NCBI RefSeq assembly: GCF_000622085.1
Contig: NZ_JHWL01000005.1
Span: 62,001 to 126,000 of the forward strand
Direction: 5' to 3'
DNA: 64,000 bases
DNA from: Butyrivibrio proteoclasticus P6B7
GTDB lineage: Bacteria > Bacillota > Clostridia > Lachnospirales > Lachnospiraceae
The stretch's first letter is position 1. Every line of letters starts with the position of its first letter. Below are positions 53,443 through 62,403 of the stretch, piece after piece. The notes below the pieces were generated by a model. It had not been told where the DNA came from and made no database searches. It was given only the letters and a program-made list of their open reading frames with translations. The translations under genes were made by a program, and so were the position numbers.

Positions 53443-54887
53443 GACATGCTTACCTCCCCTTTAGTTCTCTCAAGTACGATGGCTGAATTACCGCCACTCT
53501 TGGTTATCTTCTCATATGGAATTCCAAGCTCTCTGTGAAGGATTTCCATAGTTCTTGGGGAACAGAAGCCTGCCTGACATCTTCCCATTCCAGCTCTTGT
53601 CCTTCTCTTAACGCCGTCAAGACTTCTTGCGCCAAGTGGACGATGGATAGCATCAAGGATCTCACCCTCTGTTACAGACTCGCATCTGCAGACGATGGTT
53701 CCATAGGCTGGATTCTTCTTTATAAGTTCATTTCTCTCTTCGATAGAAAGACCTTCTGTCTTGATTACACCCTTTCTTGTTCCGATCCAGTCAGCCTTTT
53801 CCTTAAGTCCCATTTTCTCTTTTAACATGTTGCCAACCATCTCGCCGATAGCTGGAGATGCTGAAAGACCTGGAGACTCAATTCCAGCAACATCGATAAA
53901 GCAAGGTGCATCCTTAACTTCCTCAATTACAAACTCATGTCTTTCAAGGTGAGCACGAAGTCCTGCAAAGGAAGTAATAACGTTCCTCATAGGAAGGTTC
54001 TTAACATTCTCTGAAGCCTTGGCTGTAACCTCGTTAAGTCCCATAGCTGTTGTGGCTGTTCCCTCTTTGTTCTCGATGTCGATGGCTGTTGGGCCCACAA
54101 GAAGGTTGCCGTGAACAGTAGGTGTTACTAAAACGCCCTTACCGTACTTAGTTGGCTGTGGGAAAATTGTATGTGATACATATCCGCCAACCTCTTTATC
54201 AAGAAGGCAGTAGTCACCGCGTCTTTCAATGATGTGCATCTTGTCAGCGCTGACCATGTTGTGGATCTTATCAGCATATACACCAGCTGCGTTAACAACA
54301 TAGCGTGATACGTATTCGCCGTTATTGGTCCTGATATGCCAGAAGCCGTCGTCGCCCTTTTTGATATCTTCAACCTCTGTGTTGAAGCGGAATTCTACAC
54401 CGTTCATGTTGGCATTTTCTGCCATGGCAATGGTAAGCTCGAATGGACAGATGATTCCGCCAGTTGGAGCATATAAAGCACCCTCTACGTTATCTGAAAG
54501 ATTAGGCTCCATCTCAAGAGCTTCCTCTCTTGAAAGGATCTTAAGTCCCTTAACGCCGTTAGCAACGCCTCTGTCATAGAGCTCCTTAAGACCATCCAGG
54601 GCATCCTTGTGGACACATACGACCATGGATCCGTTTCTCTTAAATGGAATGTCCAGATCCTTGGAAAGCTGATCCATCATCTCATTGCCGCGAACATTGA
54701 GCTTGGCCATAAGAGAGCCTTCCTCAGCATCAAACCCCGCATGAACGATGGCTGAGTTGGCCTTTGATGTGCCTTCACATACATCCTCGCACTTTTCAAG
54801 TACGCAGGTGCTAATGTCATATTTGGACAGCTCTCTGGCAACTGCAGAGCCTGATACACCAGCACCGATAATAATTACATCTGTCAT
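53439..54887 (-). CDS. FAD-dependent glycerol-3-phosphate dehydrogenase-like protein (GlpA/GlpO-like)
   Basis: A 482-residue protein. N-terminal FAD site IIIGAGVSGSAVARELSKY; a DAO-type core (KANSAIVHAGFDAEEGSL; GVLVTPTVHGNLLVGPTA); and a C-terminal BFD-like [2Fe-2S] domain with IVCRCESVTEGEILDAI and GMGRCQAGFCSPR, four Cys in CxC and CxxxxC. It converts glycerol-3-phosphate to dihydroxyacetone phosphate. Located 60 bases after glpK. ATG at 54887 with GAGGAGATTGCA. Confidence 0.9.
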   Translation of the reverse strand: MTDVIIIGAGVSGSAVARELSKYDISTCVLEKCEDVCEGTSKANSAIVHAGFDAEEGSLMAKLNVRGNEMMDQLSKDLDIPFKRNGSMVVCVHKDALDGLKELYDRGVANGVKGLKILSREEALEMEPNLSDNVEGALYAPTGGIICPFELTIAMAENANMNGVEFRFNTEVEDIKKGDDGFWHIRTNNGEYVSRYVVNAAGVYADKIHNMVSADKMHIIERRGDYCLLDKEVGGYVSHTIFPQPTKYGKGVLVTPTVHGNLLVGPTAIDIENKEGTATTAMGLNEVTAKASENVKNLPMRNVITSFAGLRAHLERHEFVIEEVKDAPCFIDVAGIESPGLSASPAIGEMVGNMLKEKMGLKEKADWIGTRKGVIKTEGLSIEERNELIKKNPAYGTIVCRCESVTEGEILDAIHRPLGARSLDGVKRRTRAGMGRCQAGFCSPRTMEILHRELGIPYEKITKSGGNSAIVLERTKGEVSMS

Positions 54888-54947
54888 TGCAATCTCCTCT
54901 TTCCCGTTATATCTAGTTACTATCTATACCCAATTCTCTAAAAAAGA

Positions 54948-56510
<1,563 letters not shown>

Positions 56511-56553
56511 TCAGAAAACTTTATTATTTAATTTAGTTTCCCTCTCTAGGATT

Positions 56554-56582
56554 ATCATATTACCCTCTTGTGCAAATTGCAA
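56554..56582 (-). promoter_or_regulatory. Promoter of the glycerol operon
   Basis: Minus strand: -35 TTGCAA (56577-56582), 17-base spacer, -10 TATGAT (56554-56559). The ~100-base leader holds a weak GAGC/GCTC hairpin with a TTTTTT run (about 56487-56509), which could be a leaky terminator. Confidence 0.65.
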
Positions 56583-56597
56583 TACTATAGATACAAC

Positions 56598-56636
56598 AAG
56601 AGCCATTTTTTGTAGAAATTAACAAAAAATGACTCC
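56598..56636 (-). terminator. Likely terminator of the 56690 gene
   Basis: Stem GAG-CATTTTTTGT with ACAAAAAATG-CTC, one mismatch, AT-rich. It lies about 50 bases after the gene end and ahead of the glycerol promoter. Confidence 0.5.
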
Positions 56637-56689
56637 AATTCTTGTGGATATGCTCTAATGCTTTTTCCAAAATGATTTATTCTCTATTC

Positions 56690-56980
56690 TTAGTTACCAT
56701 TGTCAATGCCCATCATCATGGTGATTGCCTCCATAGCAACCTCATACATGGTAGACAGTTCCTTGGCTCCCTCGTCATCCTTTTCCGCAAGCTTACGATA
56801 CTGGGTGGTGAAATATATGCGAGCCTGCTCTATCTGATTCTTGTTGATAACATGGCCGTTACAGTACATAACGCCTGTATCAACATTGTATTTACTAGAA
56901 GAAATATGAGCTTTCTGAGATTCCCCCATTCCCATGGAGGATGCTAATGAATGAATTAAGTCTTCTCTGCTCTGTGACAT
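56690..56980 (-). CDS. Small hypothetical protein
   Basis: A 96-residue soluble protein; start ATG 56980 after GGAAAGGAAGGATAT. It begins MSQSREDLIHSLASSMGMGE and is followed by a mixed helical segment (INKNQIEQARIYFTTQYRKLAE) and a Met-rich tail (AMEAITMMMGID). No domain recognised. Neighbours give no clue: the glycerol operon downstream and foldback copy C upstream. Region 56981-57096 may hold its promoter, not identified. Confidence 0.65.
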   Translation of the reverse strand: MSQSREDLIHSLASSMGMGESQKAHISSSKYNVDTGVMYCNGHVINKNQIEQARIYFTTQYRKLAEKDDEGAKELSTMYEVAMEAITMMMGIDNGN

Positions 56981-57096
56981 ATATCCTTCCTTTCCCACAA
57001 GCCCTCTGGACTCGCAGTCGCTTTTTCATATATTTATTATATCCCATATCGTCACCACAGACAACGAGGATGTTACCATTCACAGTATTATATTAT

Positions 57097-57705
57097 AACC
57101 ATCGGCTTTGCCGCTCAGGTTCTGTTTTGTGTTGTAAGAGCGAGCCTCTATTTAAGAGCTTTCCAAAAGTGTTTCAAAAATCCTGCTTGCGAATTAACTG
57201 TCTGAGGTCAGGCTCTTAGTTTTTTACGGCAGGTGATTTTGATCTGGCTCGTTACAAAAAAGATGCGCATTTTCTCAGATGCTCCCGCAGGCTTTCTTTC
57301 AATGCGCATGCTGCACGATAATTACTTGCAGGGCGGATTATATTGCATGGCAATTGGAGCTTTGCTCCATAGGCAAAATAAAAAACGAGAATTTCCAAAC
57401 TCCATGAGCTTGGAAATCTCGTTTCTTTTTTGCCGTAATGAGCGCTTTGCGCTCTTGCCATGTAATATAATCTTTTCGCCCTGCTTCAGACAATCGTTCG
57501 CATGCGCGTGAAAGCCTGACCTGGGAGCATTAGAAAATGGCACTTTTGTTGCCTATACTCGCCAGTATCAAAACACCCTGCCTTTAAAAATCTTAGAGCC
57601 TGACTGAGTTTTAATTCGCAGGATTTAGAAACACCTTTTGGAAAGCCTTAAATTGCGGCGAGCGAACCAACACAAAACAGAACCTGAGCGGCAAAGCCGA
57701 TGGTT
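57097..57705 (-). repeat. Foldback element, copy C (609 bp, most complete)
   Basis: The outermost 38 bases (57097-57134) are the exact reverse complement of 57668-57705. Inward it keeps pairing with gaps: GCGAATTAA/TTAATTCGC, GTCAGGCTCT/AGAGCCTGAC, GGCAGG/CCTGCC, GCTTTC/GAAAGC, CAGGGCG/CGCCCTG. The inner stem is 57336-57353 with 57455-57472. The head has three hairpins: TGGAGC/GCTCCA, the long one 57371-57434 (loop AAACTC-GAGCTTGG), and GAGCGC/GCGCTC. It ends 25 bases before the stop codon of the 57731 gene. Frames inside (57252-57461, 57322-57543) are probably not genes. Confidence 0.88.
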
Positions 57706-57730
57706 TCGCAATTCCCTGTAAATGGCAACC

Positions 57731-58861
57731 TCAATCTCCCACTGCCCTGTAGGCTGTGTAGTAGGTTTCTACTCTGTCGAAATGGTAGTAGGCATCGCCC
57801 TGTATATTGGCTGTTGTGAAGGGCGCCACGCAGACATCACCTGTGTTCTGGGGAATGAGCCAGATACAATCCACAAGTTCGTCCTTATCAAAGAAAAGAA
57901 CGTAGGTATCAACCTTTACCTTGGTATCTCCTGTGTTATCTGCTGTTACAATAGCGCTGTTGCCACTAACCCTTGTGTATACTGCCACCTGATCTGAGGC
58001 ATCCTCCTCATAGGGCTTTCTCTTTGTAATAGAAAACTCGTACATGGCAGGGAGCTTTCCCCCCAGTTCGTTCTTATCAAATCTTCCCTCAAACACGAAG
58101 CAGTCACCGTCCTTAACAACCTCCACTGTATTCTGGGAAATAGCCAGTTCTTCGCCGTTTTCATCTCTGGCTATGAACTTGCACTCGTATCTGCAAAGGT
58201 TCCCGGTCTTATTTCTTAGAACCAGAACCGGGTTACAGTTGTGATCATCCTCCCTGAAATACTGGGCAAGAATCATAGTCCCCACAGGAAGTCCACCGTA
58301 GGAAGGCATATCATCGTCGGAAGCTCCTATGTAGGTACTGGTGGAAGTTGCCTCCACCGTGTCTTCATTTTCTATATTTTCAAAGATGTCTCCCTCGTAG
58401 GAAACAAGGGAAGAAGCCACTCCGTCAGTTACATAATAAATGGCATCATCAGGGTTTGTGGCTACAGATCCCGCCTGGTCTGCACTTTCATACATTCCAT
58501 AACCAGATGCGCCGCCCATAGTTCCACTTGCCAAAGCGCCGCCACTATCCTTCTTAACCATAAAAGACATATCAAATCCCAGTCTTTCATAGTTATCGTA
58601 AATTATCTGTGGAATCATTCGTAGCTTTTGCTCCTTCACATAGGGGCCGCTAAAACCATAGCTATTAAAGTACATAATAACGGGAAGAATTATTCCCACG
58701 GCGGAGATTGCCATAGCTCTTACTATATTTATAGACTTCTCCTGTAAAAGGAAATAAATACTCAGACAAAACACGAAAACAGAGGGGATTAGTCCCACTA
58801 CTCCCAGAGATAGTATCAAACATATGATGGCTATGATCAAAACAAATAATGTTATATGCAT
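57731..58861 (-). CDS. Membrane-anchored protein of unknown function
   Basis: A 376-residue protein; start ATG 58861 because AGGAGAAATTTC lies directly upstream. Two or three hydrophobic N-terminal segments (ITLFVLIIAIICLILSLGVVGLIPSVFVFCLSIYFLL; AMAISAVGIILPVIMYF), then ~290 extracytoplasmic residues with a Ser/Gly-rich stretch and beta-rich units (NPVLVLRNKTGNLCRYECKF; GNSAIVTADNTGDTKVKVDTYVLFFD), recalling domains that hold carbohydrate or peptide ligands. Family not recognised. Its 3' end is followed by foldback copy C. Confidence 0.7.
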   Translation of the reverse strand: MHITLFVLIIAIICLILSLGVVGLIPSVFVFCLSIYFLLQEKSINIVRAMAISAVGIILPVIMYFNSYGFSGPYVKEQKLRMIPQIIYDNYERLGFDMSFMVKKDSGGALASGTMGGASGYGMYESADQAGSVATNPDDAIYYVTDGVASSLVSYEGDIFENIENEDTVEATSTSTYIGASDDDMPSYGGLPVGTMILAQYFREDDHNCNPVLVLRNKTGNLCRYECKFIARDENGEELAISQNTVEVVKDGDCFVFEGRFDKNELGGKLPAMYEFSITKRKPYEEDASDQVAVYTRVSGNSAIVTADNTGDTKVKVDTYVLFFDKDELVDCIWLIPQNTGDVCVAPFTTANIQGDAYYHFDRVETYYTAYRAVGD

Positions 58862-58944
58862 GAAATTTCTCCTCATTTTCTGTGCATATTCAACAAAAAT
58901 AGTTTCATCAAAAATGTCAATACTTGTATCAGATTTTTTTTGGA

Positions 58945-58960
58945 CTACAATATATTGTAG
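58945..58960. promoter_or_regulatory. 16-bp perfect palindrome in a divergent intergenic region
   Basis: CTACAATATATTGTAG is exactly self-complementary and lies in the gap between the minus-strand 57731 gene and the plus-strand 59064 gene, where both promoters must be. Probable operator. The core TACA-6-TGTA resembles BlaI/CopY-type operators in its outer bases only, with wider spacing. Confidence 0.45.
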
Positions 58961-59063
58961 TGATAAGAGTAAATGTAATTTTGAATTAATTATATCTTAA
59001 TTTCATTACTTATTGTCATGTGTTTTATGAAATGTGTTTTCAATGTGAGGAGGGTATGAGAAT

Positions 59064-59234
59064 ATGAATAACGTTGCTGCATTACAGGCTCTTGATTCAA
59101 GAGTTATACGCAACATCCTTCGTTCAATGGCTAATGAGCACTGGTCTGTTGCAGAGGCTCTTGACGAGTACGATATTCCTGAAGAGCTTCGCGCTGATTA
59201 TGAAGCTCAGATTGAAGATTGCTTCATAGATTGA
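59064..59234 (+). CDS. 56-residue conserved-looking small protein, function unknown
   Basis: ATG at 59064 with GAGGAGGG nine bases upstream, and stop TGA 59232-59234. The peptide starts MNNVAALQALDSRVIRNILR and is helical and acidic at the end (DEYDIPEELRADYEAQIEDC). It has the codon use of a real gene, its own ribosome site and a terminator at 59247-59279. It runs against all nearby genes. No family recognised. A small regulatory protein is a guess. Confidence 0.7.
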   Translation: MNNVAALQALDSRVIRNILRSMANEHWSVAEALDEYDIPEELRADYEAQIEDCFID

Positions 59235-59246
59235 AAACGACTTACT

Positions 59247-59279
59247 AACCTGCAACCTTATAGTTGCAGGTTATTTTTT
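59247..59279 (+). terminator. Terminator of the 56-residue gene
   Basis: Ten-bp stem AACCTGCAAC/GTTGCAGGTT followed by ATTTTTTC. It overlaps the end of the minus-strand esterase-like gene. Confidence 0.85.
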
Positions 59280-60464
59280 CTTCTTAAGTAGGTCCATTCC
59301 TACATCGTAGACCCTTCCCTCCACAGCATCCATAAGCCACTTGCTCATGCCGATCCCGTCCTGGGTAAAGAAAGCAAAATGAGGCTCTCTTACGCTGGTA
59401 TGAACGGTTCCGCCCATGGTAATAATAGGAATCTTCCAATCATCAATAAACATTCCAAACTCAGGAGTAAGGGCCTTAAGCTCCTTAACAAAGCCCTGCA
59501 ATTGAACATAGAACTCCTTCTGTACATCCTGATCCGTGGCATATTTCTTACGAATGATATCGTTGTAATAGGCACTTAACAGATAGTCGTATATGGAGCT
59601 GGAATACAGATATTTAAACCTGTTTCCATACTGCTCATACAGGCTCTTATACCAGTCCAGAGTTATATTCTCAGAATGGATTGGCTTATATATGCTCTCC
59701 TTAGTCTTCCAGATACTCTTGGCGGTCTTTCTCCAGTGCTTGTAAAAGAGCTGTCCTGAATCGGAAAACAAAGTCACATTTTTTGTCTTTGGATAATAGT
59801 TATCCACAATCTCACCGGCAAGGGCAGGAACTGCAAAGGCTCCGGCGCTGTTACCTGCAATTAAAAGAGTCTTAGGGTTAGGAAATAGCTCTTTTGCCAC
59901 CTTCATACTCTCAAGGAAATTCACATATCCGTGGAAATGAAGGATCTCATTGTTGCCCTCTTCCGAAGTGTACTCATAGTCGTTGTTACCAACGTGGAAA
60001 TCTCCTGTGGCATAGGTTATTACCACAAAGCTATAGCCAGCAAAGGGATTCCTGTCAGGATTAAGGTCCGTGATGCCAACGTTGATATTCATGATCTGGG
60101 TAAAGGGACGAAGGTTATTCCAGTAGTAGTTGGGCATGTGGGCCGCAACCTTGCCGCCTGTAACAGGTCTTGCTGCTGTGTACTCGTTGTAGGCAACTCC
60201 CCCACCTGAGAAAAAGATGCAGAGCTTATCAGGGTCTCCAAGCTTAACATAGATGTAGTACTCAGAGCCATCTCCTGAAAGGCCCTTTTCTAAGGGCACT
60301 CTGTACCAGGTAAGCTTCTCTGGGTTCTTAGGAAGGTCCGGTGCCTTTCTGCTTTCGTCCTCCATGGCCTTTCCGATGGAGTTCTCCACAAAGTCTCCCA
60401 CCTTGGATGCGAAAACCACGCCTCTTTTAAAATTATGTTTATTTAATCTGTTCTTAATACTCAT
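59271..60464 (-). CDS. Pectin-acetylesterase (Notum-like) family hydrolase
   Basis: A 397-residue protein without a signal peptide. It shows the family pattern: CIFFSGGGVAYNEYTAARP (oxyanion region), VVITYATGDFHVGNN, LLIAGNSAGAFAVPAL with the Ser nucleophile (about residue 205), and a C-terminal GGTVHTSVREPHF with the His. It would remove acetyl esters from plant polysaccharide fragments in the cell. Its ATG overlaps the DUF6320 stop codon (ATGA), so it is co-translated with the acetyltransferase-containing operon. Confidence 0.82.
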   Translation of the reverse strand: MSIKNRLNKHNFKRGVVFASKVGDFVENSIGKAMEDESRKAPDLPKNPEKLTWYRVPLEKGLSGDGSEYYIYVKLGDPDKLCIFFSGGGVAYNEYTAARPVTGGKVAAHMPNYYWNNLRPFTQIMNINVGITDLNPDRNPFAGYSFVVITYATGDFHVGNNDYEYTSEEGNNEILHFHGYVNFLESMKVAKELFPNPKTLLIAGNSAGAFAVPALAGEIVDNYYPKTKNVTLFSDSGQLFYKHWRKTAKSIWKTKESIYKPIHSENITLDWYKSLYEQYGNRFKYLYSSSIYDYLLSAYYNDIIRKKYATDQDVQKEFYVQLQGFVKELKALTPEFGMFIDDWKIPIITMGGTVHTSVREPHFAFFTQDGIGMSKWLMDAVEGRVYDVGMDLLKKKK

Positions 60465-61126
60465 ACATTAAACATCTTCTGGGTAGCGTTCTTAAGGTCT
60501 CTAAATCTAAAGATCACCAGGGCTGCCGTAAGGATAAGATAAAAGGTAATGCTAAATACTGCAGGATAAATGAATCTGTTCTGACCCAGTCTTATGAAGA
60601 TCATCTGGGAAAGAGCCATCAAAAGGTCAAAAACAATATAAAGAATATACTCATCAAGTCTTAGCTTAAGCATCTTAGCAATGGTGATGGTGGCAATAGC
60701 CAGGGCAACCAGTGTTGCAGGCACCATCCAGTGAAGGCTCCAGCCGTTAAAGCCTGTGGCCTTGTCGATATACACATCAACTATGATGGCTACGATAACC
60801 TCCCAGGTAATAACCTTGATCATGTTATTCTTAAGATAAATCGTGGTAATGAGTGTAAGCCATACCACCAGTGTTCCCAGTATCATGATTGGGAAGAAAG
60901 AAAACTGTCTTTGTGTCACGTAATGGAGGGCAAAGAAGATAATCTCCAGTGCCACAAACAAAAAGGTACACACCTTAATAAAGGTGATATTACTGATCTT
61001 TTTCTTTTTAAGAGTGGGAAATGCTGGTGAAAGCTCGCCCTCTACCTTCTTAAGCTGACTCTGACAAAGAGGACAACAGCTCTTTTCTCCTCTTATATTA
61101 ACCTTGCATTTAGGACAAATCTGCAT
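60461..61126 (-). CDS. DUF6320 membrane protein with N-terminal zinc ribbon
   Basis: A 221-residue protein; start ATG 61126 (AAGGAGCTTGATTAAG upstream). The N-terminus MQICPKCKVNIRGEKSCCPLC is a zinc ribbon; a Lys-rich stretch follows and then about six hydrophobic segments (VCTFLFVALEIIFFALHYVT; VVWLTLITTIYL; ALVIFRFRDL). It is commonly found between an alcohol-acetyltransferase-like gene and an esterase-like gene in Lachnospiraceae. Function unknown. Its start lies 2 bases from the acetyltransferase stop codon. Confidence 0.82.
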   Translation of the reverse strand: MQICPKCKVNIRGEKSCCPLCQSQLKKVEGELSPAFPTLKKKKISNITFIKVCTFLFVALEIIFFALHYVTQRQFSFFPIMILGTLVVWLTLITTIYLKNNMIKVITWEVIVAIIVDVYIDKATGFNGWSLHWMVPATLVALAIATITIAKMLKLRLDEYILYIVFDLLMALSQMIFIRLGQNRFIYPAVFSITFYLILTAALVIFRFRDLKNATQKMFNV

Positions 61127-61127
61127 C

Positions 61128-62399
61128 TTAATCAAGCTCCTTATCGTAATCGTTAGTGCCAAGCTCCACCTCTATTCCAAGCTCCGTAAGGCATCTGAAG
61201 AAATTCAGCATAACCTTGTGGGTCTTGTAAGGAGAAACTTCGCCAAATACCATCTTGTCCTTATAAGAACAAACGCAGATCTGCTGCGATGAAGCGGTCA
61301 TGAAGGCACTGAACCTGTCAATGTACTCTGACACCTCCTCAGGCATCTTGATCTGTCCAAGGTTAGACATGGAGCTGGTGACACCATCCTTGGCGGAGCG
61401 GTCAAAATAGCCAATTACCAGATCCTTGATAGGAAGAGGAACCATTCCTATGGCCAGATTGTGCTCAAGGGCCGCGTAGGAATTCATGGTCTTCTCGATA
61501 TTCTCCGGTGAAAGCTTTTCTTTGAAATCCTTATCAACCTTGCTGATTATGGATTCCAGTTTGCCGTCATAGTCTGCTGCATTGTAATCAATATTGATAA
61601 CTCCAAAAAAGTTCCTGGCTGTGCCGCTCTTAAAGAACTGGCGAAGGTTGACAGGAACACTTACGACAACAGGTCTTTTGGCCTGAAGTCTGTTCATGCC
61701 CTGGATAACGGCCTTGATATAAAGAGCTACGCAAAGAACTCCCACAGTTGTATTGTAATCGTGGGCAAGATTAAGGAATTTGGAGGAAGATACTGTTCCC
61801 TCAATGAGATGTGGCAACAGGTTATCATCAATCTCGCCAGCCACCTGATATGCCTTTTTGGATTTCATCTCATTGAGCTGCTTAAGGCCCTTTTGCTTGG
61901 AATAGAAATCCCTGAAGGCATCCACATTCTTTTCCTCAATGGAGAAGTCGTCTGAAGGCTTGATATCCACATCCAGATCATGTTTAAGCACAAGATACCT
62001 GGTCACCAGGTTCTTAAAGAACATGAAGGCTCCGGTTCCATCCGCAAGAACGTGGAACATCTCCAGATTGATCCTGTTATTAAAATAATTAACCCTGTAA
62101 AGAAGGCTCTTGTGGCCCTTGATATAAAGGGGAAGGCATGCCGGCGTATTCTCCAGCTCCACCTTGGCCTTAAGGTCACTGTCCTCTAAGTAATACCAGA
62201 AAATCCCCCTGTGAAGAACACAGTTAAAAAATGGGAACTCCTCAATAGTCTCATCCAGAGCCAACTGCAAAAGATCTGGATCAATGACCTCCTTTAGTTC
62301 GCAGGTAATCCTGAAGACCCTGGTATTAGCTCCCTTTGCTGTTGATGGAACAATCTTGGCTGCATTATCAAGCTTGTACCAGTTTGCTTTTCTCTCCAT
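61128..62399 (-). CDS. Alcohol acetyltransferase / condensation-domain-like protein
   Basis: A 423-residue protein with the acyltransferase motif HxxxDG in FHVLADGTGAFMFFKNLV (about residue 115-130). Overall fold as in condensation-domain/alcohol acetyltransferases (WYKLDNAAKIVPSTAK at the start; VSVPVNLRQFF; SMSNLGQIKMPEEV). It should transfer an acyl group from a CoA or carrier to an alcohol or sugar; substrate unknown. It lies 4 bases from the GH120-like gene. ATG at 62399 with GGAGC. Confidence 0.85.
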   Translation of the reverse strand: MERKANWYKLDNAAKIVPSTAKGANTRVFRITCELKEVIDPDLLQLALDETIEEFPFFNCVLHRGIFWYYLEDSDLKAKVELENTPACLPLYIKGHKSLLYRVNYFNNRINLEMFHVLADGTGAFMFFKNLVTRYLVLKHDLDVDIKPSDDFSIEEKNVDAFRDFYSKQKGLKQLNEMKSKKAYQVAGEIDDNLLPHLIEGTVSSSKFLNLAHDYNTTVGVLCVALYIKAVIQGMNRLQAKRPVVVSVPVNLRQFFKSGTARNFFGVINIDYNAADYDGKLESIISKVDKDFKEKLSPENIEKTMNSYAALEHNLAIGMVPLPIKDLVIGYFDRSAKDGVTSSMSNLGQIKMPEEVSEYIDRFSAFMTASSQQICVCSYKDKMVFGEVSPYKTHKVMLNFFRCLTELGIEVELGTNDYDKELD

Positions 62400-62403
62400 A
62401 AAA

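Noticed and set aside
57097..57705. Foldback copy C as a complete transposon with terminal inverted repeats
   Set aside because: No transposase frame is inside it and no clear target-site duplication flanks it. The pairing runs through the whole element rather than only at the ends.
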